The notes beneath the pieces were generated by a model. That model saw only the letters and a program-made list of their open reading frames with translations. It was not told the origin of the DNA and ran no database searches. A program made the position numbers and the translations under genes. Shown here in pieces: positions 11,801-23,852 of a DNA stretch of 64,000 nucleotides. Within the stretch, counting starts at the first letter, position 1; each line of letters starts with the position of its first letter. Origin of the DNA: Campylorhamphus procurvoides. Its lineage: Eukaryota > Chordata > Aves > Passeriformes > Dendrocolaptidae. Location: contig WBMV01009271.1 of NCBI GenBank assembly GCA_013396655.1, positions 124,001 through 188,000 on the forward strand, in the 5' to 3' direction.

Positions 11801-14639
11801 ATCCTTACAGTGGATCCTGTAGCACAGTCTCCACTTCTGCTAGGAAATATCCTGAATTCAAATACAAGACCTCTGCAGTTTGCTACAAAGAAATCGGCTG
11901 CCTGCAAATCTTATTTCATCATCTATGGCAATCACTATAAGGACTAGGAATGCGTTTTATCCTGCAATTTTTCCCCCTGCAGGCATCAGTGAGAAGTTCT
12001 GTATCAGGACAAACATTAAAAACATAAAGCAAGGTTAGATCACTTCACAGGCAACAGAGGACACACCTGAGATTGTAATGTAGGTGTTACATTGCAAAAG
12101 CAGCAAGCAATAAAGCAAAACAGTGCAGCCTGTATTAAATGGGAATACTACTCTAAGGAATCTCTATGGTGCAGAAAGAATTTTAGCTAAATAAAATAAA
12201 TAAATTTAAAGTCCACTAGCAGAGCTGCTGTGATCTTTATGCTGAAGCTTTATTTGTAATTTTTTCCTATCACCAAAGAAAAAAATAAGTGTATCAACAA
12301 GCAAAGTGTAATTCAATCCATCTTGCAATCCTGACAATCGAAGAAAGAACTTGTGGGAGGCCCTGTGAGCGAAAAATCAATATTGCAGCTTTGAGCCGTG
12401 CAAATGTGAATACTGCCAAATAGCAGTGCTTAGGGTAAAATGAACTGTTTTGCTCCATTTTCTCCTCTCTGAACAAATGATTTTGAAACGACAGCTTCTT
12501 TTCGAGCTATAAAACGTCAAGCAATAACTCCCTGCGCTTTAGGCAAGTGATTGGAATAAATACCTCTTGGCAACAGGTGCAATGACTTAGGACTGAAATT
12601 CATTTACATTCAGGAGATAATTCCCGATAAACAGATGCACTGCCACAGGATGGAAGTCTAAGCAACCACCATCTGAATGCTTCAGCATCATTCCAGAGTT
12701 TTTCAGATGTAAGTATGTGGCTCTGTCAATAATTAATGTTGTCGCCGGTAACTTTGTATCTCCAATGCAATTCCCCATGAGTATTTTCAATACTGTATTT
12801 TCTAACCCACCTGTACTCAACCTGCTGCTTACCTCACTGTATGCCTTGCACAAACCTATTTTGTTTGGCTGTCCTCAGGCAGCTGAAATCAACATTCTTC
12901 CTCTTCCTGCTAATTCCTTCAAGGCAAACTGTGCCCTGGATGACACTGCTCCTGCTATGTGCTGCCCAGAAACACAAAATGCTTCCTGGCTGTAAAGACC
13001 TTTCTGGTGCTTGGGCTGGGAATTCCAGCACAACCTAAGCATTAACTCAAGTAAGCGGCTATTACCAAATGCACCATATGCTGTCCCTGATTCATTTGTG
13101 TTTGTGTATATTAATCAGTGCTGTATGTGATTTTATTTTATTTTCAAAAATGGAAGAAGATTAATACCTAATGAGCAAAAGAGCATTGTTTCTGTCCTGC
13201 TGACCATTTTGATTATAGAAAAGCTTCCTGGCAAACATATGTTTCCTGCACTTCATATCTGCCTACGAATCAGTTGAGTGCAGAAGAAAATAAACTGCTT
13301 TTTCAAAATCGCATTTCTAAGGGAAAAAAAAGGTAGAGGGGACTTTTAGTGGTAATATACATTCTTTAATGCTTTATTGATCAATCCATGTAGAAAAAAT
13401 CCTGAAAGGAAACATCACAAACAAAAGTTTTGCCTCTGATACCTTAGTCTATGAAATGAAAAACGTAAGTCCTATGCAAGGACTGTAACTCAGATTCATG
13501 TTTCAGAAATATGGTAACTTCACATTTGGCTAAAACATTCTAATTGAAGTTTGCAATGCCTTATTTACCATTCTACCGTCTTGGTTTCTTCAGAGAAACT
13601 ATTTGTCTTTGCAAGGATAACCTAAATTTGTCAAAGTGCAAAGAAAAGTTAATAATTCACAGCAACCTGCCCACTAGCATACCATCTTTCTGAGCTGTCA
13701 ATAATAAGAGAGTGTGCTAAGTTTGGCAGATAAAAGCAAAAAGGCACTACCACATTTGAATGTTCACCCCATAAAGAGGAAAAACAGTGGAATGTAAACA
13801 GGCTAACATCAGTACTTGACATCAGAAGCAAGGAACTTTTGATTAAAACTTAAAGCACAGAGAAAGCCAACATGGAAATACAAAATTATTTCAAAAATGC
13901 AGATACTGAAAAACTGAGAATCCAAAACAAACGTCTGCAGAAATAAATATATATGTCTCTGTGAGCAAGGAAATACTGCTTCTTGTGTTATTTAGCTGTA
14001 ACAGAAAGGTCTTTTGAAAAGAGCACATCTTTTCAAACAGAATGTTTACAGTTGTCTCTTTCACAATCTCTTTTATTTTACCATCTCATGCAACATGATT
14101 TAAGTTCTACACAGGATGAAGTGATGTGTCCTGGGCAGCATTTCAATAATATATATTTAACAAATGCAAAACCCGATGAAAACTGTGCCTAGAATTCTCT
14201 CCCTCTCCAGTGAAGTGCATACGAGCACACACGGGAGGGTGCATGGAGACAGTTGAACATACTTCACCATCTGAAAATCATGCAAATGCTCAACATGGGC
14301 TTTGCAAAGCTTTTATAATTCCACAGACAAGCCTCAGCATCCTGCAGTTTCTAAAGAATCCCATGAACTCTGTCAAAGGAGACTTTTCTCCTCGTCTCTC
14401 AGCACTGTATATATTTCACACAGACAAGCATGTTATTTTGTTAAACAGCTTTTAAATTATCCAATCCTGGTCAACAGATCACTACCAACTACTAAAAAGA
14501 CAGAGGCAATTTAAATGACAACTGTGCTTTCTCATTCTATCTTTGAAGGAAAAAAAGTCATTCTGGCAAGCACGTCTATTAAAAGATTATATTGGCACAG
14601 TAAGAGCTTCTGACACTGCACAGAGGTCTGGAGTTCACA

Positions 14640-14732
14640 GCACTCAGCTCCTCTTTCAGGGAAACCCAGCAGCCGTGCACAGCCAGCCCGCACCGCAGCC
14701 CGGCAGACAAAACCCCACTGTTCAGTCGGGGT
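14640..14732. other. Small GC-rich patch
   Basis: CAGCAGCCGTGCACAGCC followed by CCGCACCGCAGCCCGGC gives about five CpGs in 90 bp of otherwise AT-rich intron. No gene or repeat was recognised. Confidence 0.45.
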
Positions 14733-15555
14733 CAAATTAGGCAGGAAGCGATCATTTCAAAAATACTCTCCTACAGATGTATTCTCTGCCATTTTATGTA
14801 TATACTCATTCTTGTCAATTAAGATGCTGGAGGGAGGGTACATCGAGAGAAAAGGGATTACTTAGCAAAGGAAATCAATTTTTAGTAAGAGACATCTTCC
14901 TCATTTTTTTAAAAACTCATTCATAAAAATGGGATTAACTCAAAACAAGGTACATGAAAGTATCCTATTATTTGAACTTTAACAAAGAGGCACAGAGTCT
15001 GAAGGAACAGACTTGACCATTTAAATCACATTGAGCCAAAGCAACTTCTTCACTGAATAAATGAGCTGTGAGGGGTGATTCTTAACACTGGTTTCTAGAA
15101 TTCTATTTCTTCTATTTCACATTTTAATTACTTGACTAAAATCTGGAAGCCTATCTCTTATAAAATAGAAATACGAATTGCTATCAATAAAAGCTTTTAG
15201 AAATACTAAGTAACTAATGAAGGCTTTTTAAAAATATTTTTATATATTATTTGAATATGATTTAGAATATTTAAAAGTATTTGTCAAATGTTAATGTTTT
15301 TCAAGATTCGGTGCGAGCAGAAGAATTACAACTGCAAGTAATTTTCTGTAATTATATACTTAACATTCAGTATACTTAAACATAAAATACGTATGTCTGC
15401 TTAATGAAATTCAGGAGAGAAGCCAGTTACACCCTCTGACTCACACCAGGGTGGGTCCTGCCTTCCAGGTTCACTGAAACTTATTACAATTTTCCTTCTA
15501 CGTTTTCCAGTCTCCATGCAATTCTCAAAAATAACCCTATGAGGCTCCCTTCAGC

Positions 15556-15574
15556 AAAAAAAAAAAAAAAAAAA
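15556..15574. repeat. Poly-A tract (A19)
   Basis: Nineteen consecutive As, the longest homopolymer in the window. The 150 bp upstream show no recognisable retroposed gene or SINE, so I do not call it a retroposon tail. Confidence 0.9.
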
Positions 15575-16863
15575 TCAGGGCTTACCTACTTTCTCCACCT
15601 TGTTGAATGATTCAGCAAAACCTAAAGTGAGCAGCAGCACTCAGCCTTTTAATCTAACAGCGTCGATTCTTCCAGTGTGTGGCTGGCAAGGAGCTCGTGT
15701 AAATTCTCCTGAACAGCTCTCACCTCCCATTCAGAAGAGCAAGAATGTATCTCTCTGAGACTACAGAATTAAAGGTTTTTGGATTGTCTTTTTGTTAGGG
15801 TTTGTGTGTGTTTGTGTTCACTTTAATAGCAAGAAAGAGAAGAGGATGGAGATGAGTTCTACATGGACAGACCTGTAGACCACAGTCTTTCAATCACCTG
15901 GAACAAGAACAGCCCAGACAGCAGCCGTGCATACATCCCCACATCAGTTCATTATGTCTCAACCCTATTATAAAGGAATCTCCACTAGGTGAAAAGAGAC
16001 AGTTTGGTCTTCATGCCCATTTAATCCTTCACCTGCCTGCTAAGGCTGCCGTTAGAGTGCTAATTAATGCTAAACTGTGAAAATGGGCTTCTGCACTTTG
16101 AATCTAGCCACACTGAAACTGGATAGAAACCACTAATTCCTTTAATGAAAGTCACCAAACCAGAGCCTGGTTCCTGGCAGCTTTTTAGCAATGCCCACAT
16201 ATGGCAGATGGAAACCATGTGATCTAAACATGAAAGTCTAAATATCTAATATAAAAATGTGTTCTTCAGTTCTCACTTAAAACCACATCTTATTCTCATA
16301 TGCATGCACCTTTCCCATCCTTTTCAGTGGGAGCTATATGCATGAGAGCAAAACTTTACCCGCTTGATCTAAAATTATCCCAGTTTAAAACAGTATTTAT
16401 CTGTCAATGATATTTCTTTTCTTTTGCCAGCCAGATGTCTGTTCTCAGGCTTCAAGAATATCCTTCCTTTTTTCCTTCACATCATACACACTTGATCCTG
16501 TGCCAGCTCACAAAAAGCAGTCTACCCTCTCATTTTTTGCCATTAAATACATTGCATCTTCAAAATTTCTCAAGGCAAGTAAGCCCCATGGTCTTCATAA
16601 ACCCTCCTGCTGCAGGTTATCTCCAGTTTACCAACTGTGAACTCTCTGAGCACACCACCTGTCAGGAAGGAGAAGCTTCTGAATCAGAAACAATCTCCAA
16701 AACAGGGAGGTAAGGCACACAAAGGCTGATGTGTCAGAAATGTTGTGTCAACAGGATTTCCCATTGAATTATTTCCTCTGCACAGGATACTGGTAGCAGA
16801 ATAAAAACAAATATTCTTTTATTTTCTACAAAAATGTATTTTGACAACAATTTATATTTCCAG

Positions 16864-17099
16864 TTATCTCGACCATTTTTGGTTGGAAACCATGTGTCGA
16901 GGAGGGGCAGAGGAAGAGGAAGAATGGGGAACTTTCATCAGCAGTATTCAGAGTGACCAGGAGACCAAAGAAATATGCCTTTATTCCCATCACTAAGAAA
17001 CCCAAAGCCTTGTCACCTCCGAGGTTGATAGAAGCCATGCAGAGATGTATTATTTCCTTGAGAATATCTGCATTAGTGGAAGTCAAACCATCCCAGCAG
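16864..17099 (+). other. Candidate cryptic exon antisense to ADGRL2 (unproven)
   Basis: The stretch is bounded by an acceptor-like TTTATATTTCCAG and a donor-like CCCAGCAG|GTAACA on the plus strand. It contains a purine-rich splicing-enhancer-like segment (GGCAGAGGAAGAGGAAGA). One plus frame is open throughout (about 110 codons from the stop near 16842), but a minus-strand frame of 97 codons overlaps it and no family is recognised. It could be a noncoding antisense RNA exon or coincidence. Confidence 0.2.
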
Positions 17100-19057
17100 G
17101 TAACATGTTGGGTGCCCATAATAATCCCTGGTGTCTTGTGTACGTTCCCTTCTTAAAATGGCTATAGCCTAACCTATGTAAGAAAGTAAAACATTTCATC
17201 TCATTAAAATACCTGATAATTCTGGCTCATTTTAAAGAAAATGTTACCCTGCGAGTGCCAGAGTTTAAAATACCAACTGTAGCCCTCATGTTAAAAAATT
17301 ATCACAGATTTAATTATTGTACAATTGCTATCACATGGCAATGTTTCAGATCACAGCTGTAAAATTACAAAGGGGGCATTTTCCTGTTTACAAGCAGAAT
17401 TATATATGCATTAGAAATGGAATCAAGAAACAACATAGAAGTTCAAATACTCTCTTTTGTTTCAATAAAATGATGGGGTGGAGTCAATTGTCACAGTATA
17501 ATTTATACTGGAAAAATTATGTGGTTAATTTTAATGACAGCAAGCTGCTTAAAGAGTGCTTATGAGTATGCAAATAGCACAGCACCCCCCTTCTCATTCA
17601 GTATAGCTTCTGAAACATTTCACAGGACTCAAGAGTAGAAAGAAGAACATGTGGAAACATAAAGGCTCAAGATCCTGAAGATGAAACTGCTAAATCAAAA
17701 CACACAGTCATACCTTTTGAAAACAAGAAGAGCCATGTGATGAATGTACTTTAAGGTAAAGGTGCTGTCACATTAAATGTTCCCATAAATAGATATGAGA
17801 CAAGAGTAGCAAGCAATCTTGGAAAATACCTGTCAGAGTGAAAGGCTCTCTTCGTGACCATACCCTCTATGAAATATTTGTGGATTTCTGAAAGACTAAT
17901 ATAGAGAGGAGAGGGATACACCACAGTTTTAACAACATACTTAAGGTTCTGGCACATTCTGTGAATCATGAAATAATCCTAAAATAGATAGTTGAGAGCA
18001 TCCTCTGAAAAATCAATTGCATGAAGAAAGGAAAATTATTTCATCTTTTAGAAATAAGTAAGGAAAATATGCAGTTCTAACACACTCTCTGGGCAGAAGG
18101 GAGTAAGAACGGCAACACAAGTACCATTTCCAGAATAAAGAAAAGAAGCATGCACCTTTTTCTACCCTGTCAAACTGCTGTTCATCACCCATAAAGGAGC
18201 TGCGTATCCATATGCCTCATTGCTAACATGAAAGACAAGGGAGATAAAGGGACAGGATAATTAAATTCCACATGGACTCAATTTCAGGGCTTCCGAGTTT
18301 GAATTCTGGTCTTCAGTCCTGGAATTCATCTGTTTCCCTCACCAACTGTCACAATGTGTATGGCAAGAAAGCTCTCAGCTTTTGAGAACCAGCTAATTAA
18401 TGATCAAATGAAATAAATGGAAAATCAGGATCCCTGAAATCTCTGCATATTAAAATAGAAAGTAAACAATTTTCCATAATTATGTGATAAGAGTTCCATA
18501 TTTAATATTATTTACATTAGAAAGTAACAAATGGGATGAATAGACACTAACACAACACAGAAAGGAAAACTTTGCATTTGTTGATTACTTCAATTTAGAA
18601 GCACATGTATAATAGCTGAAAGACTGTGCTTCCAAAGCTGTTCCATCGATCCTAATACAAACCATAATAAAGGCAAAGACTAGAAAAGCTCTGCACCAAA
18701 CCAGGGAAAAAAATCCTTGTTAGGTACTCAGGTATAAACACAATAACCAGCAAGATAAAAGTGCTGCATCGTTACTACAGATATAGAAGGTAATTTCCTC
18801 AGCATTAATGTATTTTGCATGGTGACTCACTGTCCCATGTCACAGTTTTCTTATAAAAAAATCTTTCCCTAAGTATTCAAAGCAAGAATTTCAGGAGGAG
18901 ACAGCTGTGGAGTATGAAAGATCTGATTGCTCCACTTTTTTCCACACCACCTAAAATGACACTTTCCTACTGAAAGCCCTGTGTTCTCCTGATGCATTAT
19001 TTAGGTATACAAACAGGCGGATGGCTTCTGCAAGTCAGAGGGGAGGGCTCCTGATCT

Positions 19058-19205
19058 CAGCGCCGGGCGAGCAGGGACCACCTGGCCTGCCCAGGAGCTG
19101 CCTGCCCAGCCAGCCCTGCCCGGCCCACAGCCACGCTGTGCTCACACCCGCAGGGTCCCTCCGCCTGGCGATCCACTTGCATTGCTGCTGCTTCTAACGG
19201 CGTGA
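19058..19205. other. Short CpG-enriched patch
   Basis: Roughly 150 bp at about two-thirds GC with 10 CpG dinucleotides, including CGCCGGGCGA and CCCGGCCC, inside AT-rich intron. It is shorter than the usual CpG-island cutoff. It could be a remnant island, an enhancer or a minor promoter, and nothing in the sequence decides between these. Confidence 0.55.
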
Positions 19206-21075
19206 GCCTTCTTATGCAAGATAATTTCCAGATCGAGCTCAGAGCATGATCAAAGCAGCCATTATGGCAGCATAATTGAGGAGGGAGTTGTTAATCTGCT
19301 GGGGATGCCAAGGAGGGAAAGAGAAGGTTGGGGTGTCCAAAGAAGGCAGGAATGAGCAGGTGTTAGGGTAACTATTTAAATCAGGCATCCTGACATAACC
19401 ATTTATAACAGAGGCTTTAGACTCCCTGGAAGGCACTAAAGCTGGATATCCTATCTGTTCTACTCAGTAAGCAAACTGCATTTCTTTTAAGACCAAGCAA
19501 TGACTTTAGTAAGTCTGCAATACCACAAAGCAAGCTGCATTTAATGGAACTATTCTCTGCAACTTATATAATACCATGGTACTACTGCAGTGCCTCCCTC
19601 CCGCTGCTGGATTTTAACTCCAGATCCTTTCTGGGATCCAGCAATGTATGGCCCATGTTATCCTCAAATATAAAATAAAGACAGTGCTTGAGCTCCAAAA
19701 CCAAAAAGACCCCATTCCCCACAACATTTTTCACATACACAAACCTTTAGAAGATTACAAGGGTACTGTATGAATCAAATGGAAAATACAGAAATAGTAT
19801 TATCTCCCACTGAATTGCTGTCATCTCTGAAGGATGTGTTGAGATCTAACATTATACAAATCTTCATAGTAGCAATTTTGTAATATTTTATCTACTTGAA
19901 AATAATAGGGAATTTTAGGTAAGCAGAATCTTAATTACCTCAATTAAGTTCTCATCCTGCATCACTAATATGATTGGGAGCTTTGTCATTAACCTCAATG
20001 AGCGCAGGACAGATTTTTTCAGAATTTAACCTGGACACTCAATATTCTTGTTCTAATGAAAAATGAATTAATGAGCTTCATTAGACTACTCCATTTAAAG
20101 AAGCATCTTCAGCAGCCAGCTTCCCTCAACAGCCTAGTGGGACACTGGCGTATGAGTGAGCCAGTACTTGACACAAGAGTGTTTAGGTCAGTGTAAGTCT
20201 TTTTATTGACTCAATGAGCTTCATGTTCAGCCCACCATGGGAAGAGCAACACCTTTTGACTCACTTCAGGAACTCCCTGAGGTGAAGATGACAAAATACG
20301 TATATACTTTTGAAATTAAAACTGAGGTGGTATAGCTGAGAGACTACATGTAGCGAAATAAACACAATTTAAAAAGAATTCCTCCCTGTAATTAAAAAAT
20401 GACACAAATTTTCTAGAGTCTGCACAAAAGATCCTCAGCTCATTTCAAACACTACCTTTTTTTCCAGTCATCTACTGGGACACATTATGGGAAAACCAGT
20501 GATCTTCTATGACCTTCATTTTATTTTATTAAATGCAGCAGACTCCTCATGCTGAATATGAAATAAAAAATGCCCAACCCAGGAAAGTACTTTAAGAAAA
20601 AAATGCCCTTTGGAGGACCCAATTTCAGTCTTGATATATAATGATTCAAATTTGCCAGTGACATTTGAATAAAAATCTCTATTATATATATTATTGTGTT
20701 CAAAACTCTATTCTGAATTACTAAATTTAGAACAGGCACTGTAGATCACAATTCAGTGATATAAACATGAGAAATACGTATTTGAAATACATGTGAAGTT
20801 AGAACAGACTAGTTGTACTCCCCATCTTTAGCCACATTTTAGGATAGGTTTTCTGTACCAAATAGCTATCCAACTGGTAGTAGTAAAAACCTCCCAAGTA
20901 TCAAAATACACAACGGTGGCTGATGTATTGCTAATAAAGCCTTTAAAAAGAAAATAATGTGAATTGCCCAAGCAATTGCCCACTGGCACTTGCAGATACT
21001 GATTTATCTTTCCCACGGCTCTAAGGACAATTGAAAAGTATCACTTGTTGCAGTCTCTTGCCTCTGAAAAACCGA

Positions 21076-21104
21076 GGGGGTGGGGAGAGGGGGGGAAAGA
21101 AGGG
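21076..21104 (+). other. G-quadruplex motif on the plus (template) strand
   Basis: Runs of 5, 4, 7 and 3 Gs are separated by T, AGA and AAAGAA, meeting the G3+N1-7 rule. It lies within a purine-rich stretch (21074-21119) about 0.45 kb from the GC-rich patch at 21550. On the plus strand it would form in template DNA, not in the ADGRL2 pre-mRNA. Confidence 0.75.
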
Positions 21105-21549
21105 CAGAGAAGGTTAGGAGGTCTATTATCCCTGCTAGTAAGTGCAGATTAACAAGTCACTACCCAACATAATATCCATTGAATTTCAGTTATCTGCCGT
21201 CTGAGCAACCTGCCTAAAATTCCAAATGCTAAACACCAAGCCTAATTTCTAGCTGGTTTAGAGCCACATCAACGTGGGATAGGTATAGCTGGTCACAGCA
21301 ATAATGCGGGGGGTATTCAAATTTGGAAGGGTGGGGACTTATGGAAATCCCTCTCCCTAATTAAATCAGAGAATGAGAGTTTGAAGTGGTAAATAATAAA
21401 TCACAAAGAATCCTCAATCTGGTTGTCAAGGAAACCAGTATGCCTCTGCCATAATTGCTGTGAGCCCAATCTTGCCCTTTCTGACATCAAGCCTTATCAT
21501 GCATTCTGGTCAGAGACTGAGAAAGTGGCTTTTCTATTCCTCTCAGGAA

Positions 21550-21690
21550 GGGAGCTCAGGCTCGCCTGAGCGGGGCCGTGCGGGCAGCACTCGGCGCCAC
21601 CCGTCCCCTGCCTGCAGACTGTGACAGAGCGCTGAGCTCCAGCACAGCACCAGCAGCTCCATGCTTACAAACGGGACCGCCAGCTTCATG
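21550..21690. other. Short CpG-enriched patch
   Basis: About 140 bp with 10 CpGs, densest in 21560-21602 (GCGGGGCCGTGCGGG and TCGGCGCCACCCG). It is GC-rich against an AT-rich surround. The open frames across it show no family resemblance. It may be regulatory or an unrecognised noncoding exon. Confidence 0.55.
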
Positions 21691-22850
21691 TGGCATTGCA
21701 ATGCCACAGCAGCTGTGTTTACTAGAAAGGCATTCCTGATTTACCACTGCTAACATCTTGAGCCTGGTTATCTCAGCCGGTCACAAGCCCCAGGTATTTC
21801 TAGCTCCCTTGTGCTCCTTCTCCCTTAAGCATGTCCTCCTGGAAGCAGAAATTGGCCACTCACTTCACTTGTGGACATTTAAGCTGCTTATGAGAGAGAT
21901 GAACAGGGAAAGGGAAGTTCAAGACAAAATAAAAGCTTTCAGAAACTCGACAAAATAGATTAAAATTTGACTCCATGCCAAGTCATTCAGATAGCTCAAT
22001 GCATCATTGTCTTTTTCCTCTGCAATGATAATTACCTTCTATAAACATATCCAAACTTGTTTTTTCCTTCTGTTTCTGGAGTAATCACACATCGCCGCTG
22101 GACACACACCAAACTTTAAGCATAAGCAATTCTCAGTACTTCAACACCAGGAAGGCCAAAAAGGGAGAAAAGCTATATTAGTGTCTCTATCTCATCCTTC
22201 AAGAAATCCTGAAGCAGGTTTTAGAGGAAGTATCTTCAAAGTAAGGAAATAGTAGGAACAACGGGCAAGTACAGTATGTTCCCAGCTGACTTTAAGCAAA
22301 AGAAAATCCAGAAACACAGGGAAGAATTGTGAAAGGAAAAGACCTATAAAGACTCCCTTTACAAACTACAGAGAGAAAAAGGCTACCAGAAAGATTTCTC
22401 ATGGAAGATTCTTGTTTAAAACTTCTAGTTGATCGGCTCCTTGCGATCGAACCAATGAATAAATCTTCTTTCCATTCCTAATCTATTCCAAGCAACAACC
22501 CCCAAAACCATTTTCTTTAACATATAACTTTAATGTTAGCAAAACATGTCAAAAGTAACAAGACTGATACACCCTTGTGATTTTACTTTTCTGCTTTAAG
22601 CTACTGCAATGATCTTTGTTTCTTTCAATACTTAAAGAATGAAAAGGATTCAGCTTAGGATCCAGGTTTCAATGGGACACTCTGGATACACTCTATGTAA
22701 TTCCCAAACTTTATCATGACACCACATTTGGGTAAATGTAATTTCCAAGTTTATTTTTATCCATTACTCAAAGAGGTACAGCATGCCAACAACACTTTCT
22801 TCTGTCTGTTCAGAGAAAGCTATTTAGTTTTATCGACTCTAGCAACTGTC

Positions 22851-22863
22851 TTTTTTTTTTTTT
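22851..22863. repeat. Poly-T tract (T13)
   Basis: Thirteen Ts followed by CAG on the plus strand, acceptor-like by composition only. Confidence 0.85.
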
Positions 22864-23783
22864 CAGTTGGGAGATAAACCAAACATCTCAAGAAAACATA
22901 TGGTGAGACACAGTTTTTCTGTTGTAATATTTAACTCTTCTAACATAAACTAAGGACATTGGTAAAATCCTTTGTTCAACAGATTGTAGACATGCAATGC
23001 ATAAAACCCAAGAAATGCTTGTTCCAGAGTAGGATCAATCAAAGCAAAATAAACTCTCTTCCAAACCCAGCCCAAAAGCTTTTCTTATTCCTCTTTCAAG
23101 GGAGTACAATGCAGGTGTTTGGTAGCTAAAAAGCGTGGGCAAATTCAACTTTGACCTTTGCTCCAAAACAACTCACAGGAGCAGAGCGTCATGAGATAAT
23201 TCTGGCTGAAATGCATTCCAGCTACGTCCTATATGCTCAAAATATTCTTTAATCCAAAAACTTCTTACAGCTATAAAACTAAAATCACATATAGGAAGAA
23301 TTATTCCTAAATAGCCCCTTGTAGTTGTCACCTCAGTTAAAAAGGTACGATTATGGACTAATTACAACCAATTACAATAATGCACATTACTATCTGTATC
23401 ACTGTATATGCCTCTAAAACTCAGTCCCTTTACAAAAAAAAAAGAAAAAAGACAAATAAAGGTTTCCCATAAAAGATAACACAAAAGCAAATGATTGTTC
23501 CATTTATGTATAAACACATTTGTTTGCAAAATAAACATGGACATCCATCAGAAGAAAAAAGGCCTTTAGCTGATTTATAGATAATATACTATGGCATACT
23601 CTTACCACTATTTTGTTCTTATTTGAAAAATTAGTCTGGATTCCTGAGCACAATGACAGAAACCAGTTTATTTTTATGTCTCTTGCTAAATTTCAGTGAT
23701 CTTGAACCTTTAGGGCTAAACATCTCTGTGACGATCTGTTTTTATCATCCAAGAGTTTCACATTCTTCAAGATTTAAAGAACG

Positions 23784-23808
23784 GTGTCACTGGCTTTCCC
23801 AGTGACAC
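23784..23808. repeat. Perfect inverted repeat (10-bp stem, 5-base loop)
   Basis: GTGTCACTGG, loop CTTTC, then CCAGTGACAC. Every base of the stem pairs. It lies 17 bp from a second hairpin at 23826-23852. It is too short for a microRNA precursor, and no flanking pairing extends it. Confidence 0.85.
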
Positions 23809-23825
23809 AACATGCTAGAGAAGAG

Positions 23826-23852
23826 TTCAATAATGCCCATTATTGAATGGGC
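23826..23852. repeat. Two overlapping, mutually exclusive inverted repeats
   Basis: TTCAATAAT, loop GCCC, ATTATTGAA forms a 9-bp perfect stem at 23826-23847. GCCCATT, loop ATTG, AATGGGC forms a 7-bp perfect stem at 23835-23852 from partly the same bases, so only one can form at a time. Confidence 0.8.

Noticed and set aside
15421..15574. Possible retroposed sequence ending in the A19 tract
   Set aside because: No recognisable parent gene, no polyadenylation signal at the expected distance and no visible target-site duplication.
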